A stretch of DNA of 64,000 nt. Origin: Mariniflexile gromovii (GTDB lineage: Bacteria; Bacteroidota; Bacteroidia; Flavobacteriales; Flavobacteriaceae). The DNA lies in contig NZ_JAGJCB010000001.1 in the NCBI RefSeq assembly GCF_017814435.1, forward strand, positions 124,001-188,000, written 5' to 3'. The position numbers were made by a program, and so were the translations under genes. Below, one piece after another: positions 34,189 to 41,823 of this stretch; the stretch's first letter is position 1, and the number at the start of each line of letters is the position of its first letter. The notes beneath the pieces are model-generated. The model was not told the origin of the DNA. It searched no databases and saw nothing but the letters and a program-made list of their open reading frames with translations.

Positions 34189-35094
34189 ATGCTATCAATT
34201 AAAAAATATGCAGCAATCGATATAGGTTCAAATGCCGTTAGGTTGCTCATTTCAAACATTATAGAACAAAAAGGAAAACCAGTTCAATTTAAAAAAAACT
34301 CGTTGGTGCGCGTGCCTATTCGTTTGGGCGCCGATGTTTTTGTTAATAATAGAATTTCTAAAGAAAACACCCAACGTTTGGTTGATACGATGTTAGCGTT
34401 TAAATTACTAATGAAATCACACAAAGTAGTTAAGTATAAAGCATGCGCTACTTCAGCCATGCGAGAATCGACCAATGGAAAACAAGTTGTGGACTTAATT
34501 TTAAAGAATTCTGAAATTAGCATTGATGTTATTGGAGGTGAAGAAGAGGCTGCCATTATTGCCGCAACCGATTTAAACTCTTATATAGACCCAAGCAAAA
34601 CCTATTTGTATGTTGATGTTGGGGGCGGAAGCACCGAATTTACAGTGATACATGAAGGTGTTCAAATGGCTTCAAGATCCTTTAAAATTGGTACGGTTCG
34701 TTTGTTGAACGATATGGTTTCTAAAGAAGCATGGCACGAATTGGAGCAATGGATAAAACTACATACTGCTGAGTACGATAAAATTTCTGTGTTGGGTTCT
34801 GGTGGGAACATCAATAAAATATTCAAAATATCGGGGAAAGCCATGGGGAAACCTTTAACCTATTTCTACTTAACATCTTATTACCAAATGCTTCAAAGTT
34901 ATTCGTACGAAGAACGTATTACAGAACTGGATTTAAACCAAGATAGGGCAGACGTTATTATTCCAGCCATGCGTATTTACTTGTCTTCAATGAAATGGAG
35001 CGGAGCTAAAAATATATATGTACCAAAAATTGGTCTGGCAGATGGTATTATTAAAAGTATCTATTTCCAAACCGTATCGAGCAATACACAGTAA
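34189..35094 (+). CDS. ppx: exopolyphosphatase, Ppx/GppA family
   Basis: 301 residues, the short single-module form. The ASKHA phosphate-binding motifs are present: AAIDIGSNAVRLLI at the N-terminus, YVDVGGGSTEFTVI in the middle, and LGSGGNINKIFK. The EEAAIIA segment after VIGGE is typical. It hydrolyses terminal phosphates from polyphosphate. GppA activity (pppGpp) cannot be excluded by sequence. It is coupled to ppk1, with stop and start separated by 1 bp. Confidence 0.92.
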   Translation: MLSIKKYAAIDIGSNAVRLLISNIIEQKGKPVQFKKNSLVRVPIRLGADVFVNNRISKENTQRLVDTMLAFKLLMKSHKVVKYKACATSAMRESTNGKQVVDLILKNSEISIDVIGGEEEAAIIAATDLNSYIDPSKTYLYVDVGGGSTEFTVIHEGVQMASRSFKIGTVRLLNDMVSKEAWHELEQWIKLHTAEYDKISVLGSGGNINKIFKISGKAMGKPLTYFYLTSYYQMLQSYSYEERITELDLNQDRADVIIPAMRIYLSSMKWSGAKNIYVPKIGLADGIIKSIYFQTVSSNTQ

Positions 35095-35194
35095 AATTTT
35101 GCACTTCACCTTGTTAAATTGTACAGTTTTATTTTTATAATATATATTCGTACAACATAAATTGAAAAAATTTATAACCCAAACCTCTTTACGT

Positions 35195-35719
35195 ATGAAA
35201 AAAATATTACTATTAATTCTACTTGGTTTTTCATTTCATGGCTTTTCTCAAGATGTAAAGTATGGTGTAAGAGGTGGTTACAATATTTCAAATTTAGATT
35301 TTGAAGATACGCCTGTAATGGCAAATAAGCACAGAAACAGCATGTATATTGGTTTTTTTGGAGACATTCGTTTTACAAAAACAGTTTCTTTGGTGCCTGA
35401 ATTACAATTTTCTGCTGAAGGCGCCAGAATTGAAGTATGGCAATTAGATTATATTCAAGCGCCTATTTTATTCAAATTCCGATTAAGTGAAAAATTTCGT
35501 TTAGCTGCTGGTCCGCAAGTGGGACTAAAAATATTTAAGGAAAATGATGATATGCGGAATTTCGCTTATTCTGGTGTAGCCGGAATAGATTATAAATTAA
35601 CCCATATGTTGTTTGCCGATATTAGATATACTTACGGTTTTGTAAATGTATTTGATGAAAATTTAGCTATTTCAGCAAAAAACTCAAACATTCAATTAGG
35701 TATAGGATACAAGTTTTAA
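35195..35719 (+). CDS. outer-membrane beta-barrel protein, PorT-like fold
   Basis: 174 residues from the ATG at 35195. An upstream TTG at 35162 is open, but would place 11 residues before a complete signal peptide (MKKILLLILLGFSFHGFSQ), so the ATG is preferred. The mature part starts DVKYGVRGGYNISNLDF and continues with alternating strands (VSLVPELQFSAEGARI, IQAPILFKFRL, FRLAAGPQVGLKI), ending in IQLGIGYKF. The fold is that of the small outer-membrane beta-barrels common in Bacteroidota. Function is unknown. It overlaps the stop of the convergent miaE-type gene by 4 bp. Confidence 0.75.
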   Translation: MKKILLLILLGFSFHGFSQDVKYGVRGGYNISNLDFEDTPVMANKHRNSMYIGFFGDIRFTKTVSLVPELQFSAEGARIEVWQLDYIQAPILFKFRLSEKFRLAAGPQVGLKIFKENDDMRNFAYSGVAGIDYKLTHMLFADIRYTYGFVNVFDENLAISAKNSNIQLGIGYKF

Positions 35720-36297
35720 CCGTGTATAGTCTCGTTTTTTCCTAATTTTACTATTATTTGACTCTCATATTCAAGAAGTTGCTGCCATTTGGTGTCAACT
35801 TCTTTTTTTTCTCCATATTGTCGTGCAAAACCTAAAAACATGGTGTAATGGTTCGCTTCGCTTACCATAAGATTTCTGTAAAAGGTTGCCAATTCTTTAT
35901 CTTTTAATTCTTCTGAAAGTAATCTAAAACGTTCGCAACTTCTGGCTTCAATTAGGGCAGCATAAAGTAACCTGTGTACTAATTGGGTGGTTCTACTACC
36001 TCCTTTTGGAAAAAACTTTAGGAGTTCAATAACATAATCATCCCGTCTATCACGTCCTAAAACCCAACCACGTTCTAAAATTTTATCATGAACCATTTTA
36101 AAATGGCTAATCTCCTCTTTTACCAAAGCAACCATTTCTTGTACCAATTCGGTATACTCTGGAAAGCTTACAATTAGTGAAATGGCTGTACTGGTTGCTT
36201 TTTGCTCGCAAAAGGCATGGTCTGTTAATATTTCTTCAATGTTTTTTTCAACAATATTAACCCATCTTGGGTCTGTTGGTAATTTAAGTCCTAGCAT
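35716..36297 (-). CDS. miaE: tRNA-(ms2io6A)-hydroxylase (MiaE-like)
   Basis: 193 residues. The diiron ligands are visible as DHAFCEQKA (Glu), KEEISHFKMVH (Glu/His), an IEARSCERF helix, and SEANHYTMFL (Glu/His), in ferritin-like spacing. MiaE hydroxylates the isopentenyl group of ms2i6A37 in tRNA. The AACARSCERF-like motif and the LGRDRRDDYV stretch match the family. It lies 2 bp before the lipoprotein gene upstream on the same strand and is probably co-transcribed with dnaX. Confidence 0.88.
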   Translation of the reverse strand: MLGLKLPTDPRWVNIVEKNIEEILTDHAFCEQKATSTAISLIVSFPEYTELVQEMVALVKEEISHFKMVHDKILERGWVLGRDRRDDYVIELLKFFPKGGSRTTQLVHRLLYAALIEARSCERFRLLSEELKDKELATFYRNLMVSEANHYTMFLGFARQYGEKKEVDTKWQQLLEYESQIIVKLGKNETIHG

Positions 36298-36299
36298 AG

Positions 36300-36863
36300 C
36301 TAATAATCTTCAATTTCTTTTATACTATAATTTCCTTTACTATCAATTTTGATATCATAATATAGAACTTTTTCCGCTTTAGGAAAAATAAAACCTCCCA
36401 ATAAATACACATGGTTTTTTTCTAATGGGAAATCTTCGTTAATCCAAACCTTATTATTTATAGCTTTATTTAAACTATCTTTTAGGGTTTTATCTTGTTC
36501 TAAAAAGAAATTTGCGTCTAATTTTTTATTAAAAATCAATACATCATTCTTTTTAATTTTTACTTCAGAGATCCAATCTCTAAAATGATCTATGTGTGTA
36601 AGTGTCGCATCCACTTTATATTTAAACTTTACAGACCTGTTCATGTCTGTATACGTTTTAATACTAATTGAAAAACCATTGCTTAAAAGTGTGTCTGTTT
36701 TTACTTCGGTATATTCTTTAGGAATATATTCTTCAATTTCAAGCGTACCTAAAGTATCTTTGAATTTTTCAACAGACTCTTTTAATGTATCTTTTTTTGT
36801 TTTTCCGCCATTACAACTTATAAAGGCCAAAACAATCAATAACATGTATATTAACTTGTTCAT
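36300..36863 (-). CDS. lipoprotein of unknown function
   Basis: 187 residues. The lipoprotein signal MNKLIYMLLIVLAFISC gives Cys17 as the likely lipid-bearing residue. The rest is charged and strand-rich (TDTLLSNGFSISIKTYTDMN, HIDHFRDWISEVKIKKNDVLIFNK, WINEDFPLEKNHVYLLGGFIFP). I do not recognise the family, although a DUF4738-like envelope lipoprotein would be a reasonable guess. It sits between dnaX (10 bp upstream) and the miaE-type gene (2 bp downstream). Confidence 0.7.
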   Translation of the reverse strand: MNKLIYMLLIVLAFISCNGGKTKKDTLKESVEKFKDTLGTLEIEEYIPKEYTEVKTDTLLSNGFSISIKTYTDMNRSVKFKYKVDATLTHIDHFRDWISEVKIKKNDVLIFNKKLDANFFLEQDKTLKDSLNKAINNKVWINEDFPLEKNHVYLLGGFIFPKAEKVLYYDIKIDSKGNYSIKEIEDY

Positions 36864-36873
36864 ATATAGTAGT

Positions 36874-38598
36874 TTATATGTCTAAATCAAAAGTTTTTCT
36901 TAAAGTGTCTATATTTGGGTTTTTCTCTTTAAGTTTTTCGAATTTCTCAAGTGTGGTGTAGGCATATTGTTTCTCCAATTCTTCATTTACAGTAATAGAT
37001 AAGCTAATATCAAAATTGCTTAAAGTTTTGCGTATGTACAACATAAGGTCGTACTGGTTACGCTCCAATTCCACTTTATTGGTGGCATTTGGGTATTCTA
37101 AATGAATGACCGTTCCTTTTACTTTTGGGGTATCTATCGATAAGATAGACGCCAAATTATGTTTTCCGTCATTTTGAAGTATCACTATAAATTCGTTCCA
37201 AGCTTTAATCAATTCAGCTTCGGTAAAAGGTTCTTTAGGTAAGTTTTCTTCATCTATAACCACATCCATCTGCTTGATTAGATGCTCTTTTTTAACCCTT
37301 AGACTTTTTAATGAAAGACCCGAAGCGCGATTATTATCAATTTTTAAATCAACTTTTGGTGGTACGTTAACTTGAAACTTATTGGAAGCATCGGAAGTAG
37401 ATTTTATTGACGCAGTTTTGGTTTCTGCAACGATTGATTGATTTTCAACTTTATTAGAAACAGAAACTCGAACGGGCGTAATACCTTTCTTTTTAAAGAA
37501 TGAAGGCGGAATTATGTAATGTCTGCTATTTTTTTTTTCTCCATCAAAAGTGATAGAGGCAAGTTGCATAAGGCATAACTCGATGAGCAAGCGTTGGTTT
37601 TTGCTGCTTTTATATTTAAGGTCGCAATCGTTAGCCAGATTAATACCTTGAAGTAAAAACTGTTGCGATGCTTTTTGCGATTGTTCTAAATATTTCTTTT
37701 TGGTTTCTTCGCCAACCTCCAATAATTCGATGGTTTCTGGTGTTTTACTAACCAATAAATCTCTAAAGTGTGATGCTAGACCCGCAATGTAATGATGCCC
37801 ATCAAAGCCTTTGGAAAGGGTGTTGTTAAATTGAAGGAGCAGTTCGGGTATTTTATTTTCCAGAATAAGGTCGGTGCTTTCAAAATAGGTTTCGTAATCT
37901 AGAACGTTTAAATTTTCGGTTACGGCCTGTCTTGTTAAATTTTTACCCGAAAAACTAACTACACGGTCAAAAATGGATAAGGCATCACGCATGGCGCCAT
38001 CTGCTTTTTGAGCAATGATATGCAAGGCATCATCTTCTGCATTTATACCTTGTTCTTCGGCAATATATTTTAAATACTCCTTCGCATCGGTTACTGTTAT
38101 CCGTTTAAAGTCGAATATTTGACAACGCGACAAGATGGTTGGTATAATTTTATGCTTTTCGGTAGTTGCAAGAATGAAAATACAATGCTTTGGCGGTTCT
38201 TCCAATGTTTTAAGAAAAGCATTGAAAGCCGCTTGCGATAGCATGTGCACCTCATCAATAATATACACTTTGTATTTACCAATTTGAGGCGGAATACGCA
38301 CTTGATCCGTTAAGCTTCTAATATCATCAACAGAGTTGTTTGATGCCGCATCCAGCTCAAAAATGTTGAATGCAAAATCTTCATCGCCCGTTTCGGTGCC
38401 ATCACTGTTAATCATTTTAGCCAAAATACGGGCACAAGTTGTTTTACCAACACCACGAGGTCCTGTAAAAAGTAAAGCTTGTGCTAAATGATTATTTTCA
38501 ATGGCATTAAGTAAGGTATTTGTAATAGCCTGCTGACCCACAACGTCTTTAAACGTTTGCGGACGGTATTTTCTAGCTGATACTACAAAGTGTTCCAT
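36874..38598 (-). CDS. dnaX: DNA polymerase III subunit gamma/tau
   Basis: 574 residues. AAA+ core: RKYRPQTFKDVVGQ, Walker A FTGPRGVGKTTCA near residue 46, DEVHMLSQAAFNAFLKTLEEPP (Walker B) and the SRC sensor in PTILSRCQIFDF. A C-terminal tau-like part follows after about residue 370. The clamp loader subunit couples polymerase and helicase. The usual four-Cys zinc module between Walker A and the DAAS box is absent: only one Cys occurs there and the segment is shortened. No internal frameshift slippery run was searched exhaustively. Confidence 0.95.
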   Translation of the reverse strand: MEHFVVSARKYRPQTFKDVVGQQAITNTLLNAIENNHLAQALLFTGPRGVGKTTCARILAKMINSDGTETGDEDFAFNIFELDAASNNSVDDIRSLTDQVRIPPQIGKYKVYIIDEVHMLSQAAFNAFLKTLEEPPKHCIFILATTEKHKIIPTILSRCQIFDFKRITVTDAKEYLKYIAEEQGINAEDDALHIIAQKADGAMRDALSIFDRVVSFSGKNLTRQAVTENLNVLDYETYFESTDLILENKIPELLLQFNNTLSKGFDGHHYIAGLASHFRDLLVSKTPETIELLEVGEETKKKYLEQSQKASQQFLLQGINLANDCDLKYKSSKNQRLLIELCLMQLASITFDGEKKNSRHYIIPPSFFKKKGITPVRVSVSNKVENQSIVAETKTASIKSTSDASNKFQVNVPPKVDLKIDNNRASGLSLKSLRVKKEHLIKQMDVVIDEENLPKEPFTEAELIKAWNEFIVILQNDGKHNLASILSIDTPKVKGTVIHLEYPNATNKVELERNQYDLMLYIRKTLSNFDISLSITVNEELEKQYAYTTLEKFEKLKEKNPNIDTLRKTFDLDI

Positions 38599-38615
38599 GG
38601 AGATTCTTAAAGTAA

Positions 38616-38623
38616 CAAAGTTA
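38616..38623 (-). promoter_or_regulatory. candidate -7 element for dnaX
   Basis: On the minus strand this reads TAACTTTG, an exact TAnnTTTG, 17 bp before the dnaX ATG. A heptamer tandem array lies just upstream, across the -33 region. Confidence 0.45.
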
Positions 38624-38630
38624 AAAAATG

Positions 38631-38664
38631 AATTCAGAATTCAGAATTTAGAATTCAGAATTTA
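38631..38664. repeat. heptamer tandem array AATTCAG/AATTTAG upstream of dnaX
   Basis: The unit AATTCAG repeats in phase with one variant (aattcag, aattcag, aatttag, aattcag, aattta). It lies 8-41 bp upstream of the dnaX -7 box. Confidence 0.75.
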
Positions 38665-38694
38665 ATAGGAGTTATTAACAAATATGGACTCTTG

Positions 38695-38779
38695 ATAATA
38701 TTGAGTTTTTTTGATTATGTTAGAATTAAAGACGAAATCCGTTCGGCTACCAATAAAGTTTATTGAAACGTAATTTTAT
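38695..38779 (+). repeat. imperfect intergenic repeat, copy 1 (before the alpha/beta hydrolase)
   Basis: This aligns without large gaps to 39823-39909. Shared strings include TAATATTGAGT, TTGA-T-TGTTA and TATTGAAACG-AA-TTTA. Both copies lie upstream of rightward genes. Confidence 0.6.
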
Positions 38780-38853
38780 CTTAGCATTGAAATATATTTT
38801 AACCCATACATCGTTCAGAAATAGTTATATTTAAAGAAATAAAATTCCATACT

Positions 38854-39792
38854 ATGAGGCTATTTTTTTTGGTTACTTTTTTTATCATATTTATCAGTTG
38901 TACTGACAAATATGATAAATATAAAAAAACACCAGAGTATATTACAAAAGCATCTGCTTCAAATGCAGCTTATTATAAAGCTTATGATGAAACTTTGAAA
39001 TTATGGAATGTCGCTTTTGAAGAATTATATATTCCAACCACTCATGGTATTGCACATGTAATTGTAAGTGGTCCTAAAAATGCAGATCCAGTTGTTTTAC
39101 TTCACGGTATGAATGCCAGTTCTACTATGTGGTACCCTAATATTGAATCGCTTAGCAAAAACCATCGCGTGTTTGCAATAGACCTCCTTTTAGAACCCGG
39201 AAAATCTTATTTATATAATGATATTGAAAGTGTAGAAAAAGTTATCGATTGGTATAAAGAAGTTTTATTTGCTTTGGAGTTAGAAAGTTTTCATATAATT
39301 GGAGCTTCTCGAGGTGGTTGGTTGGCTGTAAATTTAGCTTTAAGCAATCAGAAAAGGATAAAAAGCTTAATATTATTAAGTCCTGCTCAAACATTTACAT
39401 GGATTAGACCCAGTGCAGATTTATTTAAAAATATTGCAAAATTACTTTCTTCAAAGGAAAAACAAATTGAACAAAGCTTAGAAAGCATGTCTAGCAATGT
39501 AGCTAATATTAGCGCTGTATACTTAAAGCAATATAAATTAGGTTTAGAAAAAGATTCTGAAAACAAATTTGTAAGTAGCATGAAACCTTTTTCTAATAAA
39601 GAATTAAAATCTTTACAAATGCCTGTTTTAGTTTTAATTGGTGATGACGATATGATTAATGAAAAAAGAACGGTAGAGATTGCCAATATGTTGCCAAAAG
39701 GAAAAGGTGAAGTTATACAAAACGCAGGACATTTTTTATCTATTGATCAAGCTGAAACAGTCAATAAAAAAATGCAGGCCTTTTTAAAATAG
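38854..39792 (+). CDS. alpha/beta hydrolase, lipoprotein
   Basis: 312 residues. A lipoprotein signal ends FISC (Cys16), so it is membrane-anchored on the outside of the cytosol. The alpha/beta hydrolase core shows the oxyanion motif VVLLHGMNASSTMW, the nucleophile elbow GASRGGW (Ser152), an acid in VLIGDDDMINE and the catalytic His in QNAGHFLSID. The substrate is unknown. Related exported hydrolases act on esters or lactones. It is preceded by an imperfect 85-bp repeat that also precedes the next gene. Confidence 0.85.
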   Translation: MRLFFLVTFFIIFISCTDKYDKYKKTPEYITKASASNAAYYKAYDETLKLWNVAFEELYIPTTHGIAHVIVSGPKNADPVVLLHGMNASSTMWYPNIESLSKNHRVFAIDLLLEPGKSYLYNDIESVEKVIDWYKEVLFALELESFHIIGASRGGWLAVNLALSNQKRIKSLILLSPAQTFTWIRPSADLFKNIAKLLSSKEKQIEQSLESMSSNVANISAVYLKQYKLGLEKDSENKFVSSMKPFSNKELKSLQMPVLVLIGDDDMINEKRTVEIANMLPKGKGEVIQNAGHFLSIDQAETVNKKMQAFLK

Positions 39793-39822
39793 TAATAATG
39801 ATACATTTGACTAGCTGTGTTT

Positions 39823-39909
39823 ATAATATTGAGTATTCTTGACTTTGTTAAAAAAAAACATCGAACTTAGTTTATCAACGGATAATGTCTATTGAAACGG
39901 AACTTTAAT
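39823..39909 (+). repeat. imperfect intergenic repeat, copy 2 (before the hypothetical gene)
   Basis: Partner of 38695-38779. In addition, the 10-bp string ACGGATAATG occurs at 39878-39887 and again at 39920-39929, where its ATG is the start codon of the next gene. Confidence 0.6.
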
Positions 39910-39926
39910 TTGTTATTCTACGGATA

Positions 39927-40595
39927 ATGGAAAAACTTATCTTAATATCATTTGTGGTTTTATCATTTGGATTTTCCAAAATTGAGAGTTTTAGAACTGC
40001 TCAATATCCTGACTTAATAGAATTTAACGGAACAGAATACTCACTGAGCACCAATCCTTTAGAACCATATTTTGAGAAAAACCCTGACAAAAGACCTCAA
40101 TGGACTTCAACAGCTTTATATCGTGGTTATATTGGACATTTTGGAATAATTGATAGCACACTAATATTGACTGATATTTCACAACCAAGACGTGTAAAAG
40201 AAAAAGACGGCAAAACAATTTTTAAGAATATATCAATCAAAAAAAGCATATTCCCAGAAATAGACACCATTAAAATAGATTGGTATTCTGGAATTTTAAT
40301 TTTACCGTATGGTGAAAGAATTAAATATATTCATTCTGGATATGCGTCCGAATATAGCAATTATATATTATTGGAAATAAAAAATGGGAAATTCAAGAGA
40401 CACAAAAACTATAGACACAAAGAGTTTTTGAGATTTAAGGAAAAACAATATAGCGAATTCAAAAAAACTGAAACATATAAAAATCAGTTTGAACATATTA
40501 AAAATAACTATCCCGAAAGTAACAAAAAGTTTATTGAAGAATTTTTGAAAGACCATATAATAAATTATACATCTGAATTTTTAGACGAACAATAA
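39927..40595 (+). CDS. hypothetical exported protein
   Basis: 222 residues. A short hydrophobic N-terminus (MEKLILISFVVLSFGFSKI) looks like a signal peptide. The remainder (FNGTEYSLSTNPLEPYF, RPQWTSTALYRGYIGHFGI, IDWYSGILILPYGERIKYIHSGYASEYSNYILLEI) is strand-rich, followed by a very basic, charged C-terminus from about residue 150 (KFKRHKNYRHKEFLRFKEKQ). I do not recognise the family. The start lies inside a 10-bp direct repeat and no clear promoter box is near. It is followed by the structured RNA element. Confidence 0.6.
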   Translation: MEKLILISFVVLSFGFSKIESFRTAQYPDLIEFNGTEYSLSTNPLEPYFEKNPDKRPQWTSTALYRGYIGHFGIIDSTLILTDISQPRRVKEKDGKTIFKNISIKKSIFPEIDTIKIDWYSGILILPYGERIKYIHSGYASEYSNYILLEIKNGKFKRHKNYRHKEFLRFKEKQYSEFKKTETYKNQFEHIKNNYPESNKKFIEEFLKDHIINYTSEFLDEQ

Positions 40596-40681
40596 ATACT
40601 GCGTTCAACATAATATAAGAGTTTAACCAACCACTCCAAAATAAAATTACTTTCATTATAACCAAAACTTAGCAAATAGGT

Positions 40682-40765
40682 GCTTTAGGGATAGAAGTGG
40701 AAATCCTTTTTGTGAGGTACGAGCAAAAAGATTGCAACGGATAGCCCGACCCGCTAGGGTAAAGC
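40682..40765 (+). ncRNA. structured RNA-like element, copy 1 (three-way junction)
   Basis: P1 pairs 40682-40687 with 40760-40765. P2 is a long arm: GGG 40688-90 with CCC 40745-47, A-G mismatch, two pairs, GAA/GGA loop, G97-U98 with A737-C738, GGA/GCA loop, then 40702-40712 with 40724-40733 with one bulged C. P3 is CCC 40750-52 with GGG 40757-59 around a GCUA loop. The same fold, with compensatory changes, is formed by 56779-56930. The family may already be catalogued (for example Flavo-1 in Rfam), but I could not check. Strand is inferred from purine-rich internal loops. Confidence 0.7.
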
Positions 40766-40783
40766 CAAAATATTAATGGTTAT

Positions 40784-40817
40784 TTTTGTTTTTTGTGTGC
40801 TAAGTGTTGTATTTTTG
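40784..40817 (+). promoter_or_regulatory. candidate rnpB promoter
   Basis: A -7 box TATTTTTG (40810-40817) has a TTG 21 bp upstream (40786-40788), which is a good Bacteroidota spacing. A hairpin (40844-40864, 7-bp stem) lies between it and the mature RNA, possibly a processing site. Confidence 0.5.
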
Positions 40818-40888
40818 TTGGGAGTAAATCGCCTTATCGCTGAATACCCAACTTTATTGGGTATCTTATTTTATAAATTGAAAGGTTT

Positions 40889-41190
40889 GTAAGTAAGATC
40901 CCCGCTTTCGTGGGGATTTGGAGGAAAGTCCGAACACCGTAGTGCAATATAGTGGTTAATGGCCACCAGCCGAAAGGCTAGGACAAGTGCAACAGAAAGT
41001 ATGTACAGGTAATGCTGTAGTGAAACCAGGTAAACTCTATGTGGTGCAATGCTATGTAAACCAGCGCTTGAAGGCGGCACGCTTGATGCTGGAGGGTAAG
41101 CAGCTAAAGTGTATTGGCAACAATGCACTCAGATAAATGATAAGGGCTTTTTTTAGGAAAAGTACAGAATTCGGCTTATAGATTTACTTT
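40889..41190 (+). ncRNA. rnpB: RNase P RNA (M1 RNA, type A)
   Basis: The conserved RNase P core is directly readable: GGAGGAAAGTCCGAACACC at 40919 onward (P4/CR-I), an AGGACAAGTGCAACAGAAAG region, AGTGAAACCAGGTAAACTC, and the 3' block ACAGAATTCGGCTTATAG (CR-V). The terminal helix P1 pairs AAGTAA at 40891-40896 with TTACTT at 41184-41189. The length of about 300 nt is somewhat short for type A and typical of Bacteroidota. The RNA is the catalytic part of RNase P, which cuts tRNA 5' leaders. Ends are good to within a few bases. Confidence 0.95.
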
Positions 41191-41201
41191 TTAAAACACA
41201 G

Positions 41202-41232
41202 GCTCTTTGTATTTGCAAAGGGCTTTGTTTTT
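41202..41232 (+). terminator. intrinsic terminator of rnpB
   Basis: 8-bp stem 41202-41209 with 41216-41223 (one G-U pair), 6-nt loop, then TTTGTTTTT. It lies just past P1 of RNase P RNA. Confidence 0.8.
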
Positions 41233-41271
41233 AAAAAAAGATAATGAATAATGATCGTTTCAACCAAACAT

Positions 41272-41823
41272 CTAATCTTCAGCATCTAAATTTTCGAAAA
41301 AGCTAAACATATTACCTCCGTAACTTTTTGAGTAGCTGAAATTCAATAATTTTGATAAATCGGTGTGTTTTGAGTGTTCTACGATAAGTAAACCATCCTC
41401 AAGCAATAAGTTGTTTTTAAATACTAATTCCGGAATTTTGGCAAAGGCATCGTCTGCAAAGTTATAAGGTGGATCTGCAAAAATGATATTAGACTGCAAA
41501 GTGGTTTTTTCTAAAAATGTAAACACATCACTTTTAATGGTCTGTATGGGCATTTTATAATCTGAAGCTGTTTTGTTAATAAACTTGATGCAGCCAAAAT
41601 CTTGATCTACACAGGTTATTTGTTCGGTACCTCTTGAAGCGAATTCGTAACTGATGTTACCTGTTCCAGCAAACAAATCCAATACGATTAATTCATCAAA
41701 ATAAAAGTTGTTGTTTATAATGTTGAACAACGATTCCTTTGCCATATCGGTAGTAGGACGCACCGGTAAGTTTTTTGGCGCTATAATTTTTCTGCTTTTG
41801 TAAATTCCTGAAATTATGCGCAT
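41272..41823 (-). CDS. rsmD: 16S rRNA (guanine966-N2)-methyltransferase RsmD
   Basis: 183 residues. It starts MRIISGIYKSRKI and has RPTTDMAKESLFNII, SAM motif I VLDLFAGTGNISYEFASRG and the catalytic motif ADPPY. These are all RsmD signatures. It methylates G966 of 16S rRNA during 30S assembly. It follows the DUF3822 gene with a shared base (stop/start overlap at 41823), so it is translationally coupled. This pairing with DUF3822 recurs in Bacteroidota. Confidence 0.93.
   Translation of the reverse strand: MRIISGIYKSRKIIAPKNLPVRPTTDMAKESLFNIINNNFYFDELIVLDLFAGTGNISYEFASRGTEQITCVDQDFGCIKFINKTASDYKMPIQTIKSDVFTFLEKTTLQSNIIFADPPYNFADDAFAKIPELVFKNNLLLEDGLLIVEHSKHTDLSKLLNFSYSKSYGGNMFSFFENLDAED

Noticed and set aside
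34284-34556. Minus-strand frames inside ppx
   Set aside because: Antisense shadows of a well-conserved gene.
36592-36885. 97-residue plus-strand frame over the lipoprotein gene
   Set aside because: Antisense to a lipoprotein gene with a clear signal sequence; no supporting motif.
40871-41128. 85-residue open frame on the minus strand
   Set aside because: It lies entirely inside the RNase P RNA gene, whose conserved core is clear on the plus strand.
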